Positions 7,796 to 16,795 are shown, counted from the first letter of the stretch. The stretch: DNA of 64,000 nt from Bacteroidales bacterium UBA3843 (GCA_002392745.1 DGHR01000009.1:36425-100424), one strand, 5' to 3'. Numbers and translations: made by a program. The notes: generated by a model from the sequence alone, not told the origin.

Positions 7796-8806
7796 TCATT
7801 TGTTTTTCTCCGCTTTTATCAGGTATTCTGCAATCTGTACGGCGTTTAATGCAGCTCCCTTGCGAATCTGGTCGCTTACGCACCAGAAGCTCAATCCGCA
7901 TTCATCGGTCAGATCCTGGCGGACACGGCCTATATATACTTCGTCTTTCCCGCTTAAATACAGAGGCATGGGATATTTTTTCTCTTCCGGCTCGTCCATC
8001 AGTACGCAGCCATCAGCATTGGCGAAGGCCTCTTTGGCTTGGGCTGCACTGATCGGTTCGGAGGTCTCAATCCACACACTCTCGCTGTGAGCCCTGAGAG
8101 AGGGGACACGCACGCAGGTGGCACTTACTTTCACATCCGAGTGCATTATCTTGCGGGTCTCATTGTACATCTTCATTTCCTCCTTGGTGTAGCCGTTATC
8201 GGTAAATATATCTACATGAGGGATAACGTTGTATGCCAATTGGTAAGGGAATTTCTCTACTTTTATCTCTCCGCCGTTGACGATGCTACGGTATTGGTTC
8301 TCCAGTTCCGCCATCGCCTGGGCACCGGCTCCGGATGCTGCCTGATACGTAGCTACATGCACACGGCGGATGTGTGTTATCTGCTCGATAGCCTGAAGCG
8401 CCACTACCATCTGGATGGTGGTGCAATTGGGGTTGGCAATGATGTTACGCGGACGCACCAAGGCATCTTTGGCATTCACTTCCGGTACCACTAACGGCAC
8501 ATCCTCTTCCATACGGAATGCCGAGGAGTTGTCTATCATTACTGCGCCGTATCGGGTGATGGTCTGCGCGTACTCGCGTGATACGCCCGCACCCGCGGAG
8601 ACAAATGCAACATCGACGCCTCGGAAGGCGTCGTCGTGCTGCAGCAGTTGTACTGTGTACGTTTTGCCGCAAAAATTATATGTATTTCCTGCCGAACGCT
8701 GAGAGCCGAAAAGGCGTAACTCGCTTACAGGAAAATGACGTTGTTCTAATACGTGCAATAGCTCTTGGCCTACTGCGCCGGAGGCGCCTACAATAGCTAC
8801 TACCAT
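7796..8806 (-). CDS. asd: Aspartate-semialdehyde dehydrogenase
   Basis: A 336-residue NADP-dependent enzyme that makes aspartate semialdehyde for lysine/diaminopimelate, threonine and methionine. It begins MVVAIVGASGAVGQEL, the dinucleotide-binding loop. The catalytic cysteine is in ANPNCTTIQ near residue 130. The substrate-binding helix includes YQAASGAGAQAMAELENQ, and RVPSLRAHSES carries the active-site His. An upstream in-frame ATG at 8860 would add 18 non-family residues, so 8806 is preferred. It is the first gene of the leftward asd-U32-DUF4271-hemD group. Confidence 0.96.
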   Translation of the reverse strand: MVVAIVGASGAVGQELLHVLEQRHFPVSELRLFGSQRSAGNTYNFCGKTYTVQLLQHDDAFRGVDVAFVSAGAGVSREYAQTITRYGAVMIDNSSAFRMEEDVPLVVPEVNAKDALVRPRNIIANPNCTTIQMVVALQAIEQITHIRRVHVATYQAASGAGAQAMAELENQYRSIVNGGEIKVEKFPYQLAYNVIPHVDIFTDNGYTKEEMKMYNETRKIMHSDVKVSATCVRVPSLRAHSESVWIETSEPISAAQAKEAFANADGCVLMDEPEEKKYPMPLYLSGKDEVYIGRVRQDLTDECGLSFWCVSDQIRKGAALNAVQIAEYLIKAEKNK

Positions 8807-8835
8807 AGTAAAGATAATATCGATTAAATGAAGCA

Positions 8836-8875
8836 TTCTTATCCCCCGCATGTGTCGCACAACGGAGGATAAGAA
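8836..8875. terminator. Long inverted repeat between DUF2582 gene and asd
   Basis: TTCTTATCC-c-CCG (8836-8848) pairs with CGG-a-GGATAAGAA (8863-8875), a 12-pair stem with one mismatch and a 14-base loop. It lies 7 bases after the DUF2582 stop and 29 bases before the asd start. It lacks a clear T-run, so it may be a terminator, an RNA processing site or an operator for asd. Confidence 0.55.
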
Positions 8876-8882
8876 CGTAAAA

Positions 8883-9077
8883 TTAAACTAAAGCGATTGT
8901 AGTGTCAGCCTCGCCAACAGTGAAGGAGATTTTGCCTTCACGAGCGAGCCAACCGAGTGCCAAAAATAGGTCCTCGTTTTTCAGTTTGGTAGCTTTCTTG
9001 AGTGCTTTGGTGCCCTGAGCTCCATTCTGCAATGCATTCCATACCAGGCCTGCATTCTCGCCAATTTTTGTAATCAT
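8883..9077 (-). CDS. Winged helix-turn-helix protein, DUF2582 family
   Basis: A 64-residue protein matching the small DUF2582 winged-helix family of Bacteroidetes: GLVWNALQNGAQGTKALKKATKLKNEDLFLALGWLAREGKI, with the wing at the C-terminus. It could bind nucleic acid. It stands alone between fabF and asd. The whole protein is the domain, with no sensor part. Function is unknown. Confidence 0.85.
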   Translation of the reverse strand: MITKIGENAGLVWNALQNGAQGTKALKKATKLKNEDLFLALGWLAREGKISFTVGEADTTIALV

Positions 9078-9135
9078 AATACCTTAATTTTTTAGTTAAA
9101 CATAAACTAATAGGACATTCAAAGGGTGTCCATCC

Positions 9136-10395
9136 CTATTCTTCCCATTTCTTGAATATCAGACATGCGTTGTGTCCTCCGAAACCGAAGGTGTTGCTCA
9201 ACGCATATCGTATATCGCGTTTCTGTGCCTTGTCAAACGTGAAATTGATGGCGTAGTCAATCTCTTCGTCTATATCCTCCGGGTCGTGATTGATAGTCGG
9301 CGGGATGATGCCTTCCTTCAGTGCCATCACGCACGCCAGTGCCTCTACTGCGCCCGTGGCTCCAATCATATGACCGGTCATGGACTTGGTGGAATCCAGA
9401 TTCATTTCATACACATGCTTGCCGAAGACACGCTCTATCGCTTTTATTTCTGTCACGTCGCCGAGAGGTGTACTGGTGCCATGCGTGTTGATGTAGTCAA
9501 TATCTTCCGGCTGGAGACCCGCATCGCGGAGAGCCAGACGCATCACACGTTCTGCACCTTTGCCGTCAGGGTCGGGAGCGGTCATATGATAGGCATCGGA
9601 CGTCATGCCCTCTCCTAACATCTCCGCGTATATTTTTGCCCCGCGGGCTACAGCGTGCTCGTATTCCTCCAGTATCAGACATGCAGCTCCTTCGCCCAGC
9701 ACGAAACCGTCACGCGATTTGGAGAATGGACGACTGGCCGTTTCCGGTGAGTCGTTCCGCGTGGATAGGGCATGCAGCGAATTGAAACCGCCGATACCGG
9801 TATAGGTGACGTCTGCATCTGCACCGCCGGACAGTAATACATCGGCATGACCCAGACGTATCTGGTCAAAAGCGGATGCTACAGCATGCGATGATGATGA
9901 GCAGGCTGTTGAAACAGAGAAACTCAGACCGCCCAACCCGAAACGGATGGAAATCAGTCCGGCTGCTATGCTCGGTATGGCTTTGGGTATCATGAACGGA
10001 TTGAAGCGGGGGACACCGTCTCCTTTCGCGAAATCGATAATCTCCTCCTCGGTCGTCTGCAATCCGCCCATGCCGCTTCCCCATATTACACCAACGCGGC
10101 TGCGGTCTTCGTTCTCCAAGTTCAAACCGCTGTCACGCAATGCTTCATCCGCCACGCACACTGAGAACTGTGCATAACGGTCCATCTTGCGGGCGTCTTT
10201 GCGGTCAATCAGGGTGGTAGGGTCAAAACCTTTTACTTCTCCGGCAAAATGGGTTTTGAACAAACTGGCATCAAACGATGTGATGGGAGCTATGCCGCTC
10301 ACACCCTTTACCAGGGATTGCCAGGTCTCTTGGGCTGAGTTTCCAACCGGTGTCAATGCGCCTAAACCTGTGATAACTACTCGTCTTAACTGCAT
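9136..10395 (-). CDS. fabF: 3-oxoacyl-[acyl-carrier-protein] synthase II
   Basis: A 419-residue condensing enzyme of fatty-acid elongation. The nucleophilic cysteine is in VSTACSSSSHA near 165, the first catalytic histidine in NTHGTSTPLGD near 305, the second in SMTGHMIGATGAVEAL near 342, and the closing loop is NTFGFGGHNACL. Length is normal (about 410-420). It lies 90 bases downstream of acpP, the carrier of its substrates, on the same strand and probably in the same transcript. Confidence 0.97.
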   Translation of the reverse strand: MQLRRVVITGLGALTPVGNSAQETWQSLVKGVSGIAPITSFDASLFKTHFAGEVKGFDPTTLIDRKDARKMDRYAQFSVCVADEALRDSGLNLENEDRSRVGVIWGSGMGGLQTTEEEIIDFAKGDGVPRFNPFMIPKAIPSIAAGLISIRFGLGGLSFSVSTACSSSSHAVASAFDQIRLGHADVLLSGGADADVTYTGIGGFNSLHALSTRNDSPETASRPFSKSRDGFVLGEGAACLILEEYEHAVARGAKIYAEMLGEGMTSDAYHMTAPDPDGKGAERVMRLALRDAGLQPEDIDYINTHGTSTPLGDVTEIKAIERVFGKHVYEMNLDSTKSMTGHMIGATGAVEALACVMALKEGIIPPTINHDPEDIDEEIDYAINFTFDKAQKRDIRYALSNTFGFGGHNACLIFKKWEE

Positions 10396-10485
10396 GAGGT
10401 GAGTATGTGGAATTGTTTGTGTAAATATACAAAGTTACGAGTTTACAGTTTCCCGTAAACCCGTAATTACATTGTGGGGTAGAGA

Positions 10486-10722
10486 TTACTTTGTAGCGTT
10501 CTCAACGTATGCAATAGCATCACCCACAGTAGCAATCTTCTGGGTATCCTCGTCGGGAATCGATATGCCGAATTCCTTCTCAAACTCCATGATCATCTCT
10601 ACTGTGTCGAGCGAATCTGCGCCCAGGTCGGTTTGGAAATTAGCCTCTTTGGTTACTTGAGACTCCTCTACGCCAAGCTTATCAACAATGATTGCTTTTA
10701 CTTTTGCTTCAATGTCTGCCAT
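10486..10722 (-). CDS. acpP: Acyl carrier protein
   Basis: A 78-residue acidic protein carrying the 4'-phosphopantetheine site at Ser 37 in the motif GADSLDTVEM. It shuttles acyl chains for fatty-acid and lipid A synthesis. Gene order acpP-fabF is widespread. A promoter lies upstream (10811-10842 on the minus strand). Confidence 0.98.
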   Translation of the reverse strand: MADIEAKVKAIIVDKLGVEESQVTKEANFQTDLGADSLDTVEMIMEFEKEFGISIPDEDTQKIATVGDAIAYVENATK

Positions 10723-10810
10723 AATACTTACAATTAGATTGTTTATAGTAATGTTATTCTTTTTTTACAATTTGGATAGTTTTGTTTTCGCCTATTTCGG
10801 AAAAACGGCG

Positions 10811-10842
10811 CAAAATTACTGCTTTTTTTCGGATTATGCAAA
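10811..10842 (-). promoter_or_regulatory. Promoter of acpP-fabF
   Basis: Minus strand: TTTG (10839-10842), 20 bases, TAATTTTG (10811-10818), leaving a leader of about 80 bases before acpP. Confidence 0.8.
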
Positions 10843-10851
10843 TTTTTTAGA

Positions 10852-11676
10852 CTATTTTCTCGTTTTGTCAGTTAAATTTAACACAATCTTGCCCAAATAC
10901 ACACCGCTTTTTGCCATTTGGCATACCGGAATGGAGTCGCCATCGGCGTTCGCTACACGCAGTCCGTCGTATAATTTATGGGTGTGTCCTCCTATGACGG
11001 CATCAATACCTCTTGTCTGGCGCACCATTGCTGTATCGCATACGTCTTCCGGGGCTTTGCCGCAGGTGCCCATATGGCTCAGACATAAGACAATATCGCA
11101 TCCTTGTGCGCGTAATGTGTCGGCCATTTGTTGGGCGACGGGATAAGGAGCCATGTATCGGGCCGGCAGAAAATTCTTATCGGAAATCAGTCCCTTTGGA
11201 TCGCATCCAAGACCGAATATGCCCACCTTCAGACCGCCACGGCGAATGATAGTGTAGGGCTTGACTATTCCTGCCAATGCGGTGCCGCTGAAATCGTAGT
11301 TGGCACACACAATCGGAAAACGCGCTGTACTCAGTACGGCTGCCAAAGTGTCCAGACCGTTGTCGAATTCGTGATTGCCAAGCGTGGCGGCGTCATAACC
11401 CATGCGGTTCATCGCGTCAATCTCTACTCTGCCGTGGTAGAAATTGAAATAGGGCGTGCCTTGGCAATAGTCGCCGGCATCCAGCAACAACAGGTTGGGG
11501 TCTGCTTGGCGTTCTTGGGCAATCAGACCCATACGCCGGGCATATCCGCCCTGTCCGTTCGATTTGGGCTCTATCTGGGAATGAGTGTCGTTGGTGTGCA
11601 GAATAGTCAGGTGGTCAGGCGTTGTGCATGCTATGCAGCATAAGGCCGTCAGCGCGTATAAAAGAGTGTGTTTCAT
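10852..11676 (-). CDS. 5'-nucleotidase metallophosphatase-domain lipoprotein
   Basis: A 274-residue lipoprotein (lipobox CCIAC, Cys near 17) made only of the metallophosphatase half of a UshA-like 5'-nucleotidase. The five metal-site blocks are all visible: HTNDTH (28-33), LDAGDYCQGTP (60-70), TLGNHEFDNG (97-106), LSHMG (199-203) and GGHTHK (228-233). The C-terminal nucleotide-binding domain is missing; a protein made of that domain alone is encoded at 134-874, about 10 kb away. Together they could rebuild a periplasmic nucleotidase, or each could work alone. It starts 14 bases after mutL stops. Confidence 0.88.
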   Translation of the reverse strand: MKHTLLYALTALCCIACTTPDHLTILHTNDTHSQIEPKSNGQGGYARRMGLIAQERQADPNLLLLDAGDYCQGTPYFNFYHGRVEIDAMNRMGYDAATLGNHEFDNGLDTLAAVLSTARFPIVCANYDFSGTALAGIVKPYTIIRRGGLKVGIFGLGCDPKGLISDKNFLPARYMAPYPVAQQMADTLRAQGCDIVLCLSHMGTCGKAPEDVCDTAMVRQTRGIDAVIGGHTHKLYDGLRVANADGDSIPVCQMAKSGVYLGKIVLNLTDKTRK

Positions 11677-11690
11677 GTTTTTGGGGGAGA

Positions 11691-13517
11691 TTAGAACCGT
11701 TTGTTGATTTCGTCGTCCGTCATCAGCGAAACGATGGTTTTTCCGTCAGGTGTACGGGCAAATTGTGGCAGTTGGGCCATGCGTTGCACGATTTCTCGCA
11801 TTTCTTCTGCTGTCAGGTCTCTGCCGTAAGGTACAGCGGCGTTCTCTGCCAGGGTCAGCGCAATTTGTTCGCGCCATTCGCTTTGTGTGTTGGCCTCGCG
11901 CTCGCGCACCTGCGATAATATATATTGAAGTACCGGAATGGGCGATTGGTTGGCCAACTGGGCCGGTACACCCTGTATCGAGTAACTGTCCGGAGTCAGT
12001 TGCTCCACTTCAAAACCGATGGCTTTCAGGTCAGGCAGAAGTTGCGACATCAGCACCATTTCGTCCGGCTGTAATGACAATACTTCCGGGAACAGCAGTT
12101 GCTGCATGGCGCACTGGTCTTGCGACAACATGGTCATGAACTGGTGGTACAGTACCACTACGTGGGCGCGGTGGCGGTTGATGAGCAATAGACCCTCCGG
12201 GGTTGCAGCTAAAATATATTTGCCTCCATATTGCCATAGCGGACATGTCTCGGCATCAAAAACGGGAATGTGCGGACCTGTCTCTGCCGGGATGATACTG
12301 CTTGGCAGACGGTCCTGATAAATCTCGTTGCTTCTGCCGGAGACACTCGGGTATAGCGTTTCCCATTGAGGTGCCGCAGTTTGTTGCATCGTATGGCTGC
12401 TGCGGGTATGGAAGGGGTTGTAGGTCGGGTCGACCGTCACTTGCGGAGGACGGACCGGACCGTCATGAGAAATAGGAATGTCGATGCTTCCATTGGTGTC
12501 GAAATCAATCTGAGGAGCCAGTGTGAACTTGCCTAACGCTTCGCGGACGGATGCCATCAGAATCTGGAAAATCGTCTGCTCGTCGGCAAACTTGATTTCC
12601 GTCTTGGTCGGGTGGATGTTCACATCAATCGCTTCCGGATTGATGTCGAAATAGATGAAGAAAGAGGGCTGGTAGTCGCTGGATAACATACCGGAGTAAG
12701 CTGTCTGAACAGCTTTCAGAAAATAGGGATGGCGCATGTACCGCCCGTTCACAAAGAAGTACTGCTCTGCCTTGCGGGTCGCGCTTTCCGGTTTGATGAC
12801 GAATCCGCGTATGGAAACCAGCTCGGTATCTGTGTTTACATCTACAAAACCGGACGTGTACACATTGCGTTTAGGATTGCCGAATACCGCCTCAATCCGT
12901 TGTTTCTCTGTCCCCGGCGGCAACTCCAGCAGAATCTCGTCGTTGTGCACAAAGGTAAAGGAAACCTTGGGATAGACCAGCACAATATGGTAAAACTCCG
13001 TCAGCAGGTTGCGCAGCTCTGTCTGGTCCGTTTTCAGAAACTTGCGCCGGACAGGAACATTGAAAAACAGGTTGCTTACTTTGATGTTCGTACCTACCGG
13101 ACAACTACACATCTCGGAGCGTACCAGCTCGGAACCGTGTATCTCAATCAATGTGCCTACTTCGTCTTCCGGCCTGCGGGTCTGCAACTCTACTTGCGCT
13201 ACAGCGCATATCGACGCCAGCGCCTCGCCGCGGAAACCCATTGTGCGCAGGGAAAACAAATCCTGAGCCTGCGAAATCTTGCTGGTCGCGTGGCGCTCAA
13301 ATGCCATACGGGCATCCATTTCGCTCATTCCCTTGCCGTCATCAATTACCTGCAGCAGCGTGCGGCCGGCATCGCGTACAATCACCTGAATGCGTTTTGC
13401 ACCCGCATCCAAACTGTTCTCCACCAACTCTTTCAAGCAGGACGCAGGGCGTTGTATCACTTCGCCTGCTGCTATCTGGTTGGCTACGCTGTCCGGTAAG
13501 AGATGTATGATATCCAT
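11691..13517 (-). CDS. mutL: DNA mismatch repair protein MutL
   Basis: A 608-residue MutL. The N-terminal GHKL ATPase carries ELVENSLDAGA (29-39), VIDDGKGM (57-64) and TMGFRGEALASI (91-102). A low-conservation linker (about 340-410) joins the dimerisation domain. In endonuclease-type MutL the C-terminal domain has a DQHA(X)2E(X)4E metal motif; here the matching place reads INRHRAHVVVLYHQ (near 445-458), so the aspartate and both glutamates are absent and nicking activity is doubtful. It starts the leftward pair with the nucleotidase half, preceded by a small membrane-protein gene 38 bases upstream. Confidence 0.95.
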   Translation of the reverse strand: MDIIHLLPDSVANQIAAGEVIQRPASCLKELVENSLDAGAKRIQVIVRDAGRTLLQVIDDGKGMSEMDARMAFERHATSKISQAQDLFSLRTMGFRGEALASICAVAQVELQTRRPEDEVGTLIEIHGSELVRSEMCSCPVGTNIKVSNLFFNVPVRRKFLKTDQTELRNLLTEFYHIVLVYPKVSFTFVHNDEILLELPPGTEKQRIEAVFGNPKRNVYTSGFVDVNTDTELVSIRGFVIKPESATRKAEQYFFVNGRYMRHPYFLKAVQTAYSGMLSSDYQPSFFIYFDINPEAIDVNIHPTKTEIKFADEQTIFQILMASVREALGKFTLAPQIDFDTNGSIDIPISHDGPVRPPQVTVDPTYNPFHTRSSHTMQQTAAPQWETLYPSVSGRSNEIYQDRLPSSIIPAETGPHIPVFDAETCPLWQYGGKYILAATPEGLLLINRHRAHVVVLYHQFMTMLSQDQCAMQQLLFPEVLSLQPDEMVLMSQLLPDLKAIGFEVEQLTPDSYSIQGVPAQLANQSPIPVLQYILSQVREREANTQSEWREQIALTLAENAAVPYGRDLTAEEMREIVQRMAQLPQFARTPDGKTIVSLMTDDEINKRF

Positions 13518-13555
13518 ATAAATAGTCCGGAGACGGCAGACCTCCGTCCGATGGG

Positions 13556-13792
13556 TTAGAACAAAACAAAGAAGGCGAAAAGCAGCATCACCAACAGCGC
13601 TATCCAGAATCCCAGCTTGGACTGTTTCCTGCGGCGCAGCTCGGTCATGTTCTTCTCATGCTCCTCTCGGAATGCCCCGCGATGAAGACGCGCAAGTTTC
13701 TTCTCCTTGCGCGCCTCCTTATCCTTGTCGTAATAGATGGGACGATAGTCCCACTCACGGGGTTTTTGTACTTTTGGAAAAAGTACGGACAT
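13556..13792 (-). CDS. Small single-pass membrane protein
   Basis: A 78-residue protein with a very charged N-terminal part (about 55 residues, rich in K, R and E, for example KDKEARKEKKLARLHR) and one C-terminal transmembrane helix (GFWIALLVMLLFAFFVLF). Small proteins of this layout are often found beside mutL in Bacteroidales. Function is unknown. It starts 10 bases after the stop of the OmpA/TPR lipoprotein gene. Confidence 0.72.
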   Translation of the reverse strand: MSVLFPKVQKPREWDYRPIYYDKDKEARKEKKLARLHRGAFREEHEKNMTELRRRKQSKLGFWIALLVMLLFAFFVLF

Positions 13793-13802
13793 TATAATTT
13801 AA

Positions 13803-15494
13803 TTATTTTACGATAGCTTGGAACTCAGCATCCTCTGCATACTTGCTGAACTCGATGTCTTTTTGTGCGCGAGTCTTCATTGCTGCATCCTGAGCGATAG
13901 CTGATTTCAGGTTCTCATAAACACCGTTGCGGTCGTTGGTGCGAGCGGCTACAATAGCTTTCAGATAAGCGGTGGTAGCGTTCGGCTCCTTCACGTTGTT
14001 AAGCGTCTGGGCTGCGGCGGTGTAGTTCTCGTTCAGAATCTGCTGAACGGCTGCGTTGTTGGTTGCGCTCTCGCCGTATGCCTGGTTAGCAGCGTTGTAG
14101 TCACCCTTCATGGTGTAGAGGGTACCCATTGCGGCGCTCAGGTTAGCCTTGGTGCCGGCTGCCTTGCCCAGATACTCTTCTGCCTTGGCCAGGTCGCCGT
14201 CTGCCATTGCTGCAAGACCTGCGTTGTAGTTCACGTCAGGATCGTTCGGCTGGATTTCCAGTGCCTTTGCATAGCAACGGCGTGCCTCTGCGATGTTGCC
14301 GTCGTTGAAATAGAGCTGACCCATGTTGTTCCATGCACGGTAGTCGTTGTATTGCTCGGCTGCCTTGTTGTAGAACTCCATCTTCTCTTTGTTGTCGTTG
14401 GTGATGCTGGCAGCATAGAGCAACTCCTCAACGCTCAGTTGGGCGGGGTCGTTCTTTGCCAACTCTTTGATTTCAGCATCCGACTTGCCAATCAGGTCGG
14501 TGGTCAGAATCATGCGGCTGCGGCGGAGAGCCGGCAGAATCTCGTCTGCGATGGTGCTGTATACGGAACTCAGGTTCTTGATCTGTGCCTCGCGCTCCTC
14601 GGGATCGCTGTACATCGACAGAACACGCAATACCAGGTCTTTGTCCTGAATGTTGCTCTGCTCCATAGCGGCCTGGAAACCTTCCCAGTCCTCTGCGGTG
14701 ATCTTGGATTCAACGGCGGTGCTTACTTTGTTCTTCTTCAGGTCTTTCTTCAGGAAGTCCTGAGCGGCTTTCTGACGGTTCTTGGCCAGGTTCTCGTTCA
14801 GGTTCTGGCTACCATCAGGACTGGCGTAACCGCTAATCTCAATCTTGCTGATTTCCTTCTTCTCATCCTCTTTGGCGGCCTTGATGGCAGCTTGCAGGTT
14901 CTTTACAGCCTCTGAACCGGTCTCCGAAGAGCGCAGGTTGGCTTGCTGGATCAGGAACTTGATGTCAGCCTCGGTGGTCTCCTGGATAACACGTTGGAAC
15001 TTGTCCGGAGTGTTCACCGTCTTGTTATCTTTGGCCTCTGCCAATTCGTCTGTGGCAACTACACCCTCTGCAATCAGCACGTCAGGAATCTCAATGACTT
15101 TGTTCTTGATACGTGCCTCAAAACGCAGATACAACTGCGATTTGCGCATTGCGGGTACATAGTCGAATGAGCAACTCTGCGAATAAGTACCGCCGGCTTT
15201 GTAATTAACGGTGATACCATTCTCTTTGGCCTTCTCGCCTACATAGGTTACAGGCTCACCGAGAGCCTCTTGACCGTCGTACTTCAATACAGGAGTAACG
15301 ACCAACACACCTCTTCTGGCGAATTTTTTTACGGGGAATGTACCGGTGATGTCTGCATTTACCTTACCGCCCTTCTTTACCAGAGGACTCGGGTTTACAG
15401 AGATTTGCTCCGGTTCGGGCAACGTCTTGTTGCACGATGCCAACACTGCTACTGCGGCAATGAGGCTAAGAAATAAACCTTTTTTCATACGCAT
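13803..15494 (-). CDS. Lipoprotein with OmpA-like and TPR domains
   Basis: About 563 residues. A signal peptide with a lipobox (VAVLASC) predicts outer-membrane or periplasmic anchoring. An N-terminal beta-rich domain (about 25-150) is followed by an OmpA-C-like peptidoglycan-binding region (IEISGYASPDGSQNLNENLAKNRQKA, near 230-255). The C-terminal half holds TPR repeats (YNKAAEQYNDYRAWNNMGQLYFNDGN, ARRCYAKALEIQPNDPDVNYN, and a third). The domain pairing suggests a cell-wall-anchored scaffold; the protein resembles abundant Bacteroidales surface antigens. ATG codons exist at 15494 and 15488, while a longer frame to 15548 adds residues before the signal peptide and is not favoured. A promoter lies at 15559-15590. 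Confidence 0.85.
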   Translation of the reverse strand: MRMKKGLFLSLIAAVAVLASCNKTLPEPEQISVNPSPLVKKGGKVNADITGTFPVKKFARRGVLVVTPVLKYDGQEALGEPVTYVGEKAKENGITVNYKAGGTYSQSCSFDYVPAMRKSQLYLRFEARIKNKVIEIPDVLIAEGVVATDELAEAKDNKTVNTPDKFQRVIQETTEADIKFLIQQANLRSSETGSEAVKNLQAAIKAAKEDEKKEISKIEISGYASPDGSQNLNENLAKNRQKAAQDFLKKDLKKNKVSTAVESKITAEDWEGFQAAMEQSNIQDKDLVLRVLSMYSDPEEREAQIKNLSSVYSTIADEILPALRRSRMILTTDLIGKSDAEIKELAKNDPAQLSVEELLYAASITNDNKEKMEFYNKAAEQYNDYRAWNNMGQLYFNDGNIAEARRCYAKALEIQPNDPDVNYNAGLAAMADGDLAKAEEYLGKAAGTKANLSAAMGTLYTMKGDYNAANQAYGESATNNAAVQQILNENYTAAAQTLNNVKEPNATTAYLKAIVAARTNDRNGVYENLKSAIAQDAAMKTRAQKDIEFSKYAEDAEFQAIVK

Positions 15495-15558
15495 AAATTG
15501 GTAACTTATTTTTGTTGGAATTATGTAACTTTGTGTCTGTTTGGACATAAATCGGCGA

Positions 15559-15590
15559 CAAAGATACTGCTTTTTTTTGAAATACGCAAG
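15559..15590 (-). promoter_or_regulatory. Promoter of OmpA/TPR lipoprotein
   Basis: Minus strand: CTTG (15587-15590), 20 bases, TATCTTTG (15559-15566), about 65 bases before the start codon. Confidence 0.75.
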
Positions 15591-15715
15591 TATTTTTCCT
15601 TTTTTTTATAATCAGGTGTATTTTTAATTAAAAATATGTACGGTGCACCATGGCGTTCTTTACAAGTGTTAGTGACGCATTTTTTCTTCTTTTTTGCTAA
15701 AAAACACTCTCAAGA

Positions 15716-15747
15716 TTTGCATAAATCGGACTTTTTTTGTATCTTTG
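15716..15747 (+). promoter_or_regulatory. Orphan promoter before the 11-base array
   Basis: TTTG (15716-15719), 20 bases, TATCTTTG (15740-15747). The next gene starts 300 bases away and has its own nearer promoter, so this one may make a non-coding RNA or a long leader. Confidence 0.7.
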
Positions 15748-15818
15748 CGCATTCTTTCCACTGAATGTGCCGGATTCTTGCACATTACCCTGTTTTTTAA
15801 TGGTTTTTCCCGAAAATT

Positions 15819-15862
15819 AGTGCGTCGTTAGTGCGCGATAAGTGCGCGATAAGTGCGTTATT
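15819..15862. repeat. Tandem array, 4 x 11 bases
   Basis: Four consecutive 11-mers: agtgcgtcgtt, agtgcgcgata, agtgcgcgata, agtgcgttatt. The middle two are identical and the outer two differ in their second half. Confidence 0.85.
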
Positions 15863-15973
15863 ATTGGAGGCGCACCGTATGCGGAAGTGAAGTGTTCCGC
15901 TTCCGGAATGTCTCAAAATTCCTCTTCTTTCATCGTCTCTGTGAGCGTTTTTTCGTCTTTTTTAGACCTTTTT

Positions 15974-16005
15974 CTTGTGCAACCCAAATATTTTTTGTAC
16001 CTTTG
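15974..16005 (+). promoter_or_regulatory. Promoter of lipoprotein gene 16052-16795
   Basis: CTTG (15974-15977), 20 bases, TACCTTTG (15998-16005), about 47 bases before the ATG. Confidence 0.75.
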
Positions 16006-16051
16006 CAGTCCGACTGAATGGAAACAATAAAAAATACCAATTCTGACTGCA

Positions 16052-16795
16052 ATGGGCATGAAATATCTTATCTCTTGTTCGCTACTGGCAGCTTTGCTGC
16101 TTTTCGCTGCATGCACCCCTCGTCCGTCCAAGGCGGAACTGCGCCGCGCGGAGAAACATGCGCAAGACAGTATCGCCCTGGAGGAACAGCGGCGAAGTCT
16201 GGAATATTACCAATCCCAACTGGAGCAACTCCAGCCGGTGGCGGATTCGCTGCTGACCCTTTTCCAATACGAAAAACAGGAGAAATATCAGGACCATGGA
16301 TTCTATGGCTTCCGCGTGCAGCAGTCGCAGCGCAACACAAACCGTTCGTACCTGCAGGTGCTCGTCCGCGATGACGGACAACCGCTTGTCCGCTGCTATT
16401 ATTACGGGGCGCAACGTATTGGTTTTGAACAGGTTGAACTGGCTGTCGGGGATATGGCCGTCTTGCTCTCCGGCTCGTCTCATGCCTTCGAGGCGGAAGG
16501 TTGGCACCAGATGCTGACGCTTACGGATTCTGCCGCCCTGCAGGCGATGAAATGGGCGGACGCATATGCCTCTCAGCGTGTGCGTGTACGCTATATGGAG
16601 CACGGGCGCGCGGGCTTTGTCTTCTATCTCTCGGAGGCGGATAAAACGGCGATGCGGCAGGCCTGTCAGTTGTCTGTCGTCATGTCCGACATCTACGAAT
16701 TGGAAAAACGTATCCGCAGGACCTCGCTTGAGGTAGAAAAATACCAAAAAAGACTACAAAAAGCTGAAACATTTGCATATGTCAGGAAAAAGTAG
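16052..16795 (+). CDS. Uncharacterised lipoprotein with coiled-coil ends
   Basis: A 247-residue protein with a signal peptide and lipobox (LFAAC, Cys near 21). Residues 28-75 are rich in A, E, Q and R in a heptad-like pattern (KAELRRAEKHAQDSIALEEQ), and the last 40 residues (YELEKRIRRTSLEVEKYQKRL) again look coiled-coil. The middle (about 80-200) is a compact domain that I do not recognise. It has its own promoter and is followed after 84 bases by an SRPBCC gene. ATG codons at 16052 and 16058 are both possible. No function can be assigned. Confidence 0.72.
   Translation: MGMKYLISCSLLAALLLFAACTPRPSKAELRRAEKHAQDSIALEEQRRSLEYYQSQLEQLQPVADSLLTLFQYEKQEKYQDHGFYGFRVQQSQRNTNRSYLQVLVRDDGQPLVRCYYYGAQRIGFEQVELAVGDMAVLLSGSSHAFEAEGWHQMLTLTDSAALQAMKWADAYASQRVRVRYMEHGRAGFVFYLSEADKTAMRQACQLSVVMSDIYELEKRIRRTSLEVEKYQKRLQKAETFAYVRKK

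Larger units (their letters stand above)
15495..16051. other. 557-base spacer with three promoters and an 11-base repeat array
   Basis: Contents in order: the leftward promoter of the OmpA/TPR lipoprotein (15559-15590); a rightward promoter with no gene directly behind it (15716-15747); a 4 x 11-base array (15819-15862); a short hairpin GCGGAA/TTCCGC near 15880-15900; T-rich DNA; and the rightward promoter of the next lipoprotein gene (15974-16005). No convincing reading frame was seen. Confidence 0.7.

Noticed and set aside
15842..16030. 62-codon frame with GTG start in the spacer before the lipoprotein gene
   Set aside because: It begins inside the 11-base array and spans the next promoter; no family resemblance.
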